DNA of 64,000 nucleotides, taken from contig JAGTXX020000001.1 in the NCBI GenBank assembly GCA_019044685.2, positions 124,001 through 188,000 on the forward strand, written 5' to 3'. Below, one piece after another: positions 52,953-62,608 of the stretch. The stretch comes from Nannochloris sp. 'desiccata'. Taxonomy: Eukaryota > Chlorophyta > Trebouxiophyceae > Chlorellales > Chlorellaceae. The notes beneath the pieces are model-generated. The model did no database searches and was not told where the DNA came from. It was given only the letters and a program-made list of their open reading frames with translations. Each line of letters begins with the position of its first letter. Within the stretch, counting starts at the first letter, position 1. The position numbers were made by a program, and so were the translations under genes.

Positions 52953-53524
52953 ATGAAGTTCTTCGCTATCGTCGCTGTTTTGCTCGGTGCTGTGGCCGTC
53001 AGTGGAGTCCAAGGTATCTAACACGTTTTACTTTTAAAACGCGACTTTGCATCATTTTCCCTGCATCTTTGCTTGCTCACCATGCATTATATCTCTATAA
53101 ATGCTTGAATGTTGCTGTATCCTCTCATCGCCAACAAAAGCCTTCAGAAATTAAGAATATGCTTCCCTCGCATTGGGTGGCTGCCCTGGCTCCTGTTTCA
53201 AATTCTTTTCTTCATTTCGATTCCTTTTAATCTGCAGCTGCTGATTTCCCTATAAACTGGAGGGTTGAGACGTATGAACCTATCACTGTCGCTCCTGGAG
53301 ATACCGTTACTTTCACGTGGTTGGGTACCCATGGTGTGGTAAAAATTCCCACCGAGGAGTGCCCCACCAGTTTTGCCAGCAACCCAGAAGTCACTGTCCT
53401 GGCGCCTGAGACTGCCGAAGGTACCTACGTATGGACTGCTACAGAGCCAGGTGTGACATGGGTCACATGCCAAGTGGGCTCCCATTGCGCGAATGGACAG
53501 AAGATTGGAATTACTGTTGCTTAA
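52953..53524 (+). CDS. Phytocyanin-like secreted cupredoxin, copy 2
   Basis: Two exons, 52953..53013 and 53238..53524, give 115 aa. The signal peptide is MKFFAIVAVLLGAVAVSGVQ. The mature domain keeps all copper ligands: first His in THGVVKIPTEEC, then WVTCQVGSHCANGQKI with Cys, His and axial Gln. Copy 2 shares the first intron position with copy 1 but lacks the second: codons for TWLGTHGVV run through the place where copy 1 is interrupted. Identity to copy 1 is highest around PTEECPT and TCQVG. Same secretory electron-transfer role expected. Confidence 0.88.
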
Positions 53525-54032
53525 ATAAAAAATCTTGTCCATGTTGGGTGACGGCCTTTTAAAATTGTGTTCGATATTTTTTGATTTTTTCATGAAATTT
53601 CATTCATTGTGTATATTTAGCACTGTTTCCAATAGGATTTAGCCACACTGATAATCATTTAAATTGTGTACAAATAGAAAGTTTAAAAAAATTGTAGCGA
53701 AAGACACGTTCCAGCCTAGTTGTCGCTCCCCTAAATTCTACAGGCGTCGATCCAACTTTCGCCCAGTGTTTCATATGAATCCACTAATGCCCATATCGTC
53801 GCTATCAATGACCACGGGATTGACTAATTTGGAAAGATGTATGTCGAGTAAACGGGTTTTAAAGTATTAGGCCACTCGGCGCCTTTTCTGTGTGGACATG
53901 CATTTTAATATGATAAATTCGCTTATGATTTGCAACCGCTATCAGTTTCTATAGAATCCAATCAGGAAACGAAGAGCGCCAGCAGTGTCTGCGGCTGTGA
54001 TTTTCGATACATTGAACAAGTTTAGCTTAAAA
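53525..54032. other. Intergenic region downstream of phytocyanin copy 2
   Basis: 508 bp containing the 3' UTR of phytocyanin copy 2 and the uL22m promoter. No protein, repeat or structured RNA recognised. Confidence 0.3.
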
Positions 54033-55104
54033 ATGTCATCTTCTTTGAAACAATTGTGCCAGGCTGCTTGGTCTCTCGCTGCTCGGACGGGACCTGCAGG
54101 AGGCTCAGCTTTGCTCGAATCATTATTAACATCAACTGCGTTGCGATCAGCAACGACTGCGCGTGGTGTTGTGATTTTGCCCACTTTAGCAGCAGCACAG
54201 CCATGGCAGCAAAGTAGAGGAGTGATGTCCCTATTTCCGCTAACTAGGGTGAGTTTTTAGAATTGGAACATCATATGTAGATTTATCGCATTGCGGGTGA
54301 TCAACATTTGGGAATCCTCATCTAAGCTGGTTATCATTATAATTCATTTTCGCCCTCATCACCGTCTCCATTCTAAAAATAATTAACTAGCCCTTCTCTT
54401 TCCCAATTCTCTGCATACAGAGCTTTCATGCATCAAGCTTTCCTCAGGAAGACACGGCGGTAATTAACCCACTCCAACAAACCCCTTCACCTCTCTCCTC
54501 CCTTCCTGGCTCTAAAGATGGCAGCAGTGACGGCACCACCACAATCGCTTCGTTGCCAAATGGCATCCCAGACTCTCTCACAGCTCGTGCTATTCTACGC
54601 AACGTCCCTATCAGTCCCCGTAAACTCAACGAATTTGCCAGAATATTACGCGGTCTCCACATTGAAGACGCTCTCATCCAGTGCCAAATACACCCCAAAA
54701 AATCTGCACAAATCTGCGAAAAAGTTCTGCTCTCGGCTCGCGCCAATGCCACAAACAACCACGGTTTAACTGAAACTGACCTCAAAGTAGAAGAAGCATG
54801 GGTGGGTAAAGGACAGCATATGAAACGTGTGGCTATGCATGCACGTGGGAGAGCTGGCAAAAAGTATAAATATAGATCTCATTTAACGATTATTTTAAAA
54901 CAAGAGGAGGGCGTCAAGAAGAGGACCAGGGTGCTGCCCATGATGATGGAAAGGGAGAAATTTTGGAATATGAGAGAAGGAAAACCTGCCCCGTTGCCAA
55001 CTGACGGTAGATGGTGGAGAAATAGTGCAGTTGCTCGCGCTTCGTCGACTTCAACTTCTCTGCCGTCGCAAAATGGCGGGAGCGGTGCTGCTGTAGTTGC
55101 TTAG
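54033..55104 (+). CDS. Mitochondrial ribosomal protein L22 (uL22m)
   Basis: Exons 54033..54248 and 54421..55104 (donor AGG/GTGAGT, acceptor CATACAG), phase 0, give 299 aa. The first about 75 residues are a Ser/Ala/Arg-rich, acid-poor presequence (SLAARTGPAGGSALLESL). The uL22 core follows: NVPISPRKLNEFARILRG, IEDALIQCQIHPKKSAQICE, LLSARANATNNHGL, then the beta-loop part VEEAWVGKGQHMKRVAMHARGRAGK and the SHLTIIL strand. uL22 lines the nascent-peptide tunnel of the large subunit. The N- and C-terminal extensions are mitochondrial-type. An in-frame open stretch continues after the stop to 55299 (see findings). Confidence 0.88.
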
Positions 55105-55545
55105 ATTTCGGATTTGAGTATTGTTACCACATCTATGCACACATTCCATGTAAACAACGTACCAAATTTAGATAATGGGCTTGATTTACAAAGACATTAC
55201 CGCGAAGGGATTAGTGGAAAATATATACAACATAAAGAAAGAGCTTGGAAAAAATACCAAAAGCAAAAAGAACGACTGAGACCTCGGCAAGGCACTTGAT
55301 TATATCACTACTTGAATACATACTAAATAAATAAAGTCATTAGAGAAACTTCTCTACACACGTGCAATCTCCAATAGCTTGAGCAACAAATCTAAAACGA
55401 TGCAATACTTTGGTAACACACAAAGACACGGGTAGAAAGAAAGAAAAAAAAATTAATCTTATGGTGCAAGGTGTCTAGAGCCCCTTGTTTACTTTTTTCT
55501 GCTTTTTTGGAAATCCTCAAGCTTGAATTTTTCATTATCTTCTTC
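55105..55545. other. uL22m 3' region with in-frame downstream ORF
   Basis: 441 bp. From 55105 to 55299 the uL22m reading frame stays open after its TAG stop and codes a charged stretch (KERAWKKYQKQKERLRPRQ). The remainder is AT-rich 3' UTR shared with the convergent calredoxin gene. Confidence 0.4.
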
Positions 55546-56883
55546 TCAAGTAGTATCCATCAGCTCACAAAGACTCTTATCAGGCATTTCATCCTCTCTC
55601 AACAGATTCCGTAGATGATTTTCAAATCTTTCTGAATTTGCACCGCTGCATGTATCTACCACAGCGCCTTGTCTAAAGAATAAAAACGAGGGTGTCGCTC
55701 TAATTTTCAATTTATGTTTAAACAATTGCTTCGTTTCTTCGCTGTCATTGCCATTAAGATATACAAAAACAACTTGCGGGTACGCGGCAGCCATTCGTTG
55801 GAACACAGGAGTCATTCTCTTACACGGCCTGCACCAGGTTAACGAGCCCATGACAACGACTAGTTTATCTTTATTACGCTCGAAAATACCATTGAATGAC
55901 TCTTCATTGGCTATAGAAATCACCAGGTGCTCGTTTTCGGCGCGTTGTTCTGCGAGCCTGGCAGCGGCACCTCCGCCAGGCTTGAAGGAGGAATCCGAAT
56001 AAGAGGAAGAGGAGGAGGCGGAAAGTGCCGTTGGGGATTCTGAGGCTAGGGAGATAGAAGCCGTTAAATTTGTGCTACTCAACGTAGAGTGTCCCATTTT
56101 GTCGTGTATTTCTCTACCAATAGAAGAAGAAGAAGAAGAAGACACACTGCTCCTGCTGCCGCCAGCTGCATACGTGAGAATAGCATCCAACGGCAGGGCT
56201 TGTTCATACCTCGCCATCCTTAAAAACTCTCCAAAATCCATTCTTCCATTCCTATCTGTATCATACTTATTCATCAACCTCACAATATTCTCGTAACTTT
56301 TTAAAGGACTGTCCACTTTACTTAATACAGATAGCAGCTCGGTGGGGCCAAGAAAGCCGTCTCGATTTTGATCAACTGCTTTGAAGGCAGTTCTGTATTC
56401 AGAGAGCGCTTTGGTAAGGAATACATTGTCGTGCGCTAAGGTCATGAATTCAGTTAGGTTTATTGCGTTGTCTTCGTCTTTATCATATTGGTTAAAAATT
56501 TGGTCAAGATCATCATCGGTGAGCCAATGCAGTGGTGTATGTTCTTTGCCACTGCCTACACTTTCTAGGATTGTTCGAAGCTCATCACGGTGAAGCAATC
56601 CGTCTTTATCGGTGTCTGCTTCATTAAAAGTAGTAGAATATCTGTCAAAAAGCTCTGCAGTCGCATCGTCAATGCTTTCCGTCGCTGGAGCATCCCAAGA
56701 ATTCTTCTTTGAAAAGACTTTACCATCAAGCCTCGTTCTTGTAGGCACATATCTGGTAATAACTAAATATTTATTTCTGATTGGGCAAATGCCCTGAATC
56801 GCTACGGCACCAGAAGATTTAGGGTAAATGATCAAGGAGTCTCGTAATCGCTGACGCAATAGTAGACACTGTACAGAAACCAT
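55546..56883 (-). CDS. CRX: Calredoxin: four EF-hands plus thioredoxin domain
   Basis: A single-exon 445-aa protein from the ATG at 56883. The N-terminal about 70 residues are basic and acid-poor, consistent with a plastid transit peptide. Four EF-hand loops follow in two pairs: DTDKDGLLHRDE, DKDEDNAINLTE, DQNRDGFLGPTE and DTDRNGRMDFGE, all with acidic position 12. A Ser-rich linker of about 80 residues leads to a thioredoxin domain with active site WCRPCKRMTP and cis-Pro loop IRATPSFLFFRQG. This is the architecture of Chlamydomonas calredoxin, a chloroplast protein whose Ca2+-dependent thioredoxin activity reduces peroxiredoxin, linking Ca2+ signals to redox defence. The second EF loop has Asn and Ala where Gly is usual, so its affinity may differ. 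The gene converges on uL22m. Confidence 0.9.
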   Translation of the reverse strand: MVSVQCLLLRQRLRDSLIIYPKSSGAVAIQGICPIRNKYLVITRYVPTRTRLDGKVFSKKNSWDAPATESIDDATAELFDRYSTTFNEADTDKDGLLHRDELRTILESVGSGKEHTPLHWLTDDDLDQIFNQYDKDEDNAINLTEFMTLAHDNVFLTKALSEYRTAFKAVDQNRDGFLGPTELLSVLSKVDSPLKSYENIVRLMNKYDTDRNGRMDFGEFLRMARYEQALPLDAILTYAAGGSRSSVSSSSSSSIGREIHDKMGHSTLSSTNLTASISLASESPTALSASSSSSYSDSSFKPGGGAAARLAEQRAENEHLVISIANEESFNGIFERNKDKLVVVMGSLTWCRPCKRMTPVFQRMAAAYPQVVFVYLNGNDSEETKQLFKHKLKIRATPSFLFFRQGAVVDTCSGANSERFENHLRNLLREDEMPDKSLCELMDTT

Positions 56884-57126
56884 CGTCACAACAAAATATC
56901 AGTTCAATTAGTAGTTTGTAGAATGTAAATAGGGTTTATAAAATTTACATAGATGTACATCGTGACGTGCCAAAAAAGCATCTTCTTTGCATCTCTACAA
57001 ATTCTCAATTCAGGCGCCGGGAGCTTGAAACTCAGCTTCCATTCCATTCCTAGCTAGCTTTTCAACTCACACTGCTTCCTTTCCTCTACTTACACACAAA
57101 GTGCGTAGCAACACACAACTATCAAC

Positions 57127-57884
57127 CTATTTCCCATGTAGTTTCACATAGGCATCAATCTCTTCTGGAGCCATACCTTCGTATTGATCTTTCAACCCGC
57201 CAATTTTTTCAACATATTCTTTAATCTCTTCCGGAGACATCCCTTCGAAGGGATCTTCTTCTCCCCATGGTACCAACGCAGTCGCACCTGCTAATACAGT
57301 CCTAGCCTGTTCTTCTTTTCTCCTTTCTATGGCGTCAGTATCTATTTCAGGCGCTTCAGGGGCAGATTCACGAAGACGATTAAAAAGAAAGACTGAAATA
57401 GCAACGACAAAAACGCCCCAATAGAGCTTTTCCCAGGTGCGAAGACCGCCGGGACCTCCTTCTAGTTGTCGACGTTCCCATGGAAACATCCATGCGGTAG
57501 CTGTAGAGAAAATAGGGCAATGGATCGATGCAATATTAATATAAATAATATTTTAAGTAGGCGAGAGGGCGGCAGGGGAAGGTATTCAAAACGCTCTTTC
57601 ATACCTATTTTTGCGCCTTCTTTGGCGTTATCTAATGGGATGGTTTTTGCTGCTTGATTAGATGCACCCCCCTCCCCTGCCGCTGCTGCTTCTGCTGCTG
57701 CACCGGGAGAGGGTTGGCCAATTGGTTGTCGGCGAGCAGGGAATTTAGCTTGTCGAGCTGCATTCGAAATGTCTTCTGGTAGCGATGCAAAGCCTCTCTT
57801 TTGAAGATGGTCTAGAATATCTAAATTCTTAGCTTGTCTTCTAAGAAGGGCAGCTGCTTCTAAACACGCCCTTCGCATGGACAT
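57127..57884 (-). CDS. Small mitochondrial single-TM protein
   Basis: Exons 57605..57884 and 57127..57500 on the minus strand give 217 aa, joined inside an Ala codon. The N-terminus (MSMRRACLEAAALLRRQAKN) is a good mitochondrial presequence. After an Ala/Pro linker comes PWERRQLEGGPGGLRTWEKL, one membrane helix (YWGVFVVAISVFLFNRL) and an acidic C-terminal part containing two similar units, EGMSPEEIKEYV and EGMAPEEIDAYV. I do not recognise the family with certainty. Layout and the WEK-helix entry recall a complex I accessory subunit such as NDUFB11/ESSS, but this is only a suggestion. The gene is real by splice sites, phase and composition. Confidence 0.75.
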
Positions 57885-58203
57885 GTCTGCTAAAATTTAT
57901 TCAATGCTTAAACTGCGAGCGAAATAAACGCACGATCAGTCTGGATTTGAGTGTATCACTAAGATAAAAATAAATTTGATATAAAATAACGAGCGCCCAT
58001 TTGCTTCTCTCGAGTAGTATTTGAAAACAATTAAAAAATTAACTTAGCTGCCGCCGCCAGCCTGAGGCTCTTTCTTGCAAGTCCACCCTCTGTAGCTCAA
58101 GCTTCCTCTTTGCGTTCATCCTGCCACAAGCTTTACACTAAGGTTAAATAATCAAATACAGTCAGTAATTTTTCTTTAATCAAGCTAGCTAGCTAAATTT
58201 TTT
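57885..58203. other. Spacer upstream of the small mitochondrial protein and downstream of cyclophilin
   Basis: 319 bp containing the promoter of one minus-strand gene and the 3' UTR of the next. Nothing else recognised. Confidence 0.3.
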
Positions 58204-58959
58204 TTATAATGGCCGTGCTGAGAGAATCTTCACTTCGGTCGTTGGCTTATCATTTGTACCAGTCTGGACATTTCCAACCCTTTTAATCACCTCCATACCA
58301 GAATATACTCTACCAAAGACAGTATGCTTGCCGTCAAGATGTGGCTGAGGCGCAAGCGTAATGAAAAACTGGAGGAAAGGAAAGAAAAAAATCCTTTGGT
58401 CTATGAAACAATGTGGGGGCGGGTAAAAGTTGAAGACAACATCCAAAATAGTTCCACTCCAAGAAAATCAGGTTGATAATTTTCAAATTCAAATAAATTC
58501 TCATCTTACCTGACTACCATTAGTATTTGGTCCTGCATTGGCCATACTAAGTATTCCTGCTCCTGTATGTTCTAGTTCTCTTGTAATCTCATCTTCAAAT
58601 TTACCCCCATAGATTGATTCACCTCCACGACCAGTGGCAGTAGGATCACCGCCCTGGATCATAAAGTCCCTAATAATACGATGGAACTGCAGTTAGTTGG
58701 TAGAAGGAAGAGGGTGTGGGGCTTGATGATTAGTCTATAGAAATTTTAAAAGTCCCTTTGACCTGGCGGCAGCGAAGGATTGTGATCAAAAGTAAAATCT
58801 AAATCAAGAGTTTAAAGTAAAACGTACAATTGTTCCGTCGTAATAGCCGCGTTTTGCTAATTCAATAAAGTTTTTACACGTCTTTGGTGCGTGATTTAAG
58901 TATAGTTCTACAACAAACGTGCCCATTGTTGTTTTAATTTCAACTTGTGGAGCTGCCAT
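58204..58959 (-). CDS. PPIL1-type cyclophilin (spliceosomal peptidyl-prolyl isomerase)
   Basis: Three minus-strand exons, 58828..58959, 58510..58686 and 58204..58368, all phase 0, give 157 aa. The sequence matches PPIL1 (plant CYP18-1) rather than large cyclophilin [28 protein letters not shown] joined to [46 protein letters not shown] joined to [19 protein letters not shown] (quoted in parts). Catalytic Arg (FHRIIRDF), Phe, Gln and His (PHLDGKH) are present. PPIL1 binds SKIP in activated spliceosomes. No targeting peptide, so nuclear/cytosolic. The ATG follows a CAAGATGGC context. Confidence 0.95.
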
Positions 58960-59242
58960 CTTGTTATTATTCTATTGGTTAGGTATTAAAAGGGGAAGGA
59001 CATAACGAATATTATTTTATATGATCAATGGTTTATTCATCTGGCCTTCATCATACATTTTGATATATTCCCTCCATCTACGCTGGCGGTTGCGCGTTCA
59101 GTGCAGAAAAGACATGTTCCAACTAGTCTATCGCTTCAGTTCTTGAAAGAAGCATAATTAAGAGGATAGTAGTAATTAATGAATGTACTAAATATACGAA
59201 TTAATTGAGGGCTAAACTAATGCACTTTGAGTCAACTAAGTA

Positions 59243-62200
59243 TCATCCCTTTGAAAACTTTGCACTTTGCTCGCGGAGCAGCTCCCCCAGTTCCGCTGCA
59301 ACAACAGCGAAATCCGGCCTCTGTAATGGATCCTGTGTCCAGCATCGTTTCATCAACTCTATATACTTGGATACGCTGATTTCCTGCGCTTCGCTTATTC
59401 CTTTATCGAAGCCTGGCAACTGGTTCAAGGGAGGAATATCAGGCCGCTCATTTCGCAGCACAGCACTAGAGACCTGTAGAGAGAAGTAGAGGGTAAAGGG
59501 GCGAAGGAATGATGATAATGAATTTAATATAATCTATTGAGGTATCATTGGGCGTCTAGTTCGATAAAGAGAAGGTGGGCTAGAAACGGCGGGCCATTAT
59601 TCTGTGATTTTCAGAAGAAAAAAAAGAAGAAAAAAAGTTGACGGAAACAAGTCAATCTAGCTCTTAACATAAACTCACCACCCAAACGTTTTCTTCGCTC
59701 CAAGGCAATTTCCACGTCAACAATTCCCACAAAACCACTCCAAATGAAAACACATCGGACTCCATACTCGCTTTTTGGCCATCCAATATCTCCGGAGCCA
59801 GCCATCGGGGATTCGAGCCACCGCCCAGTGTAGACACTTTAGACCCACCTTGAACCTCTTCCGCAAGCTTACTCAAGCCCATATCAGCGACCTTCACTGT
59901 TAGATCAGCCGCAACTAAGATATTTGGGCTCTTAACATCTCTATGCAATATAGGAGGGGTTCGGGAATGGAGATGCAAAAGCCCCGCAGCAACATTTTGC
60001 GCCATCCTTAGCCTTCGTATCCATGTTAATCTCTTTGCACCTTCACTATCTGTACTCGCTTGAGCGAGTACCTCGTACAAGCTACCTCGTGGGCAATACT
60101 CTACAGCCAGACACGGCGGGGATATACAAAACCCTAACAAGTGCACCACATTTGGATGCTGGAGCGTTGCCATCAAAGACGCCTCTTGCAACATTTTCTC
60201 AATATGTGCTTTCGGTACTGACGATGCTGCTGCTCCGAAACTAGTCGTATCAACAGTACATTTACCCTCCTTTTCTTTATCTGAGACATCAGCGCTACGT
60301 GTCTCATCGCCAGGCGGACTCGGTGTCCCACCAGCACGAGAAACAGCAGCTGCTGCAACGACTGCATCGGCATCTACCAACACTTTCACCGCCATCTTTG
60401 TATGATTTATATTCGCTAAATACACTGCTCCAAATGAACCGGCACCGAGAGGTTTCAGTACTTCTACGTCACTCCAGTCAAATTCAAGTGGAGCCAAACT
60501 CGGTGGTATAAGGGAGGTAAGAGCAGCGCGGGGAGACTCCATGTCTTGGCTATGAGCTGCCCATAATAGAACAGCATCAGGCTTGGCGTTGCCACCGTTG
60601 CTGTTCATAGAACCATTTCCTAAAGCTTTGCGCTTTTGGCGTCGTTTTCTGCGCCATACCATGACCCCTAGAAGAAGTACACTCACACCTGCAACACCTC
60701 CTACTACAGCTCCGACAATCTCCCCCACACTTGCTCCCGAAGTAGTATTCGTTGGTGGTGAAGGAGGCGGGGGTTTAGGCGCAGTCGGTTTCGGGCTTGG
60801 GGGCGGCGGTTGTGGTTCTGGTGGCGCCGGTGGAGGTGAAAATGGCCTCACTCCCCACAATCCTTTCCCTTCTACCCGTCTAGGAAAAGAGGTATCCCCT
60901 CCAGGACTGCCCAACAACCCTGAAGCGGAGGAACCCCAACAGTAGGCCTCATCCTTAAAGATAGCACACGACTGCTCTGTATTGGCACACAGTTCTGACC
61001 AGTTGCCCCCTTCTGGGTCAGGTATATCTATCTTAACGGGCCCTACGGATGCATTTAGAGCCAGTCCTACACCTAACTGGCCTTCATTTCCCGTGCCCCA
61101 GGCAAACCCTTGTGAGGAATCAGAAATACCTAATACTTGCGCTTGGCCCCCACGAATGAGATTCCAAGATTGCGCTGTCAACATTTGTTCTGGTATTATT
61201 GTGACAGTGATGTCCTCGATAGCCAATGTACCTTGAGTACCATCTCCCCAACTCCACGAAGTACCATCTGATAAGGTTGCAAATGCAAAAAGACTAGCTG
61301 AGCCAATAAATATATCCTCCCAAGTAGTTTGTGGATCGTAAATGGCCAATGGGATTGGGACCAATGTTGGGACAGTTAATGCCTGCTTCTGATTGCCGGT
61401 CCCCGTTTGTCCATATTGATTATCACCCCAACAATATAACGAACCATTCGTCGCAATAGCGCAAGCGAAATTCCATCCACATGCCACTTTATTCCATTTT
61501 ATTTCTGCTTCATTAGGACCTCCAATTTTAATTTCTTGGGGTACTAGTACAGTACTATTCAATTGACCATTACCCAATGCACCACTATAGGTATTTCCCC
61601 AACAGAATAATGATCGATTGGTTTTTATTCCACACGCAAATGTTTCCCCTACAGCTATTTCAAGCCAGGTGTCATTGCCATAAATTTGAGTTGGGGTAAA
61701 CAATGAGGAATTGATGGGTTGTGATTGGTTCAAGGCGCCTGCTTGTCCTTGATCGTTCAACCCCCAACACCACCCAGTAAGATCATTCTGTATTCCACAA
61801 GCGGTGGCAAAACCAGCGGAAATTTTTATATACGTGCCATTCCCACTAATAGGCGCCGGGGCAATGGTTCCGGTGGCTGCGTTGGTGCCAAGTTGGCCCA
61901 ACGAGTTGTCATTGCCCCAGCAGAAAGCCTGGCCAGTTGATTGAAGGCCACATGTAAAGGTGTTGCCACATGCTAAGCTTCCTGGGTAAAATGGAAGCAA
62001 TACTGCAAGAGATAGAAATAAAAAAATTGAAAAAATGGGTGTCAGGAAGGGCGGCTTCACAGCAATGGCTGAGTTTTTTCAGAATACAGAAAAAGCGAAT
62101 ACCCTGATTCTATGCTATACAGAAGTTCATACGCACACTGATTTAGGCGTCTTCTAGGATTTCGAATGGCTTCTGCTCCGCTGAGTGTAACAAGCAGCAA

Positions 62201-62272
62201 CAGTAGTACTTGCAGAAGATGGAATTTATGACGCCAAGGTATACAAAAGCCCGATTGGGCTATTGCAACCAT
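59243..62272 (-). CDS. CRINKLY4-like receptor kinase: RCC1-type propeller, TM and kinase
   Basis: Minus-strand gene. Well-defined exons are 59679..62002 and 59243..59473 (GTG/GTGAGT donor, CTACAG acceptor). A first exon with a signal peptide (LLQVLLLLLVTLSG) starts at the ATG at 62272; the exact donor joining it to the CTCTTGCAG acceptor at 62003 is unresolved. The ectodomain has seven CxxxxxxGxxxCWG-type repeats (CGLQSTGQAFCWG first), matching the seven-bladed CRINKLY4 propeller. A Pro-rich segment, one TM helix (GEIVGAVVGGVAGVSVLLLGVMVW) and a TKL-type kinase follow: GAGSFGAVYLA, MAVKVLVDA (Lys), HRDVKSPN, DMG in place of DFG, APEIL. CRINKLY4's TNFR-like segment is missing. An extracellular ligand is unknown. 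Confidence 0.85.
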
Positions 62273-62608
62273 GCTAAGAATGTATAATAAACAATCGACT
62301 GTGCGAATTTGCAAGCTTAGCCTTTAATATAAGGGGAAATGTGAATTTAGTTTACAAAATTTTATTTGCAACTGCCACTGGCAGGTAAAAGGCGTGATTC
62401 GCTACAGTTCTGATCAAAATTAATAAATAATAAAATCATCCAGAATATACTACATTGTTCAGAAATATGTCGGCAGGCTTGGAAACCCATGCCGTCCGCT
62501 GCAACACATTAATTGAATAATCAGTGATGGCTTCTTTGCAACACAATTAAAGGTTTTTTTTTTAATTCTCTAGCTATTTAAGCTACGCAATAAATTCCTA
62601 TTAGCACA
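62273..62608. promoter_or_regulatory. Divergent promoter region, receptor kinase / API5-like gene
   Basis: 336 bp between divergent starts. AT-rich with T runs near 62552. No specific element identified. Confidence 0.3.
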
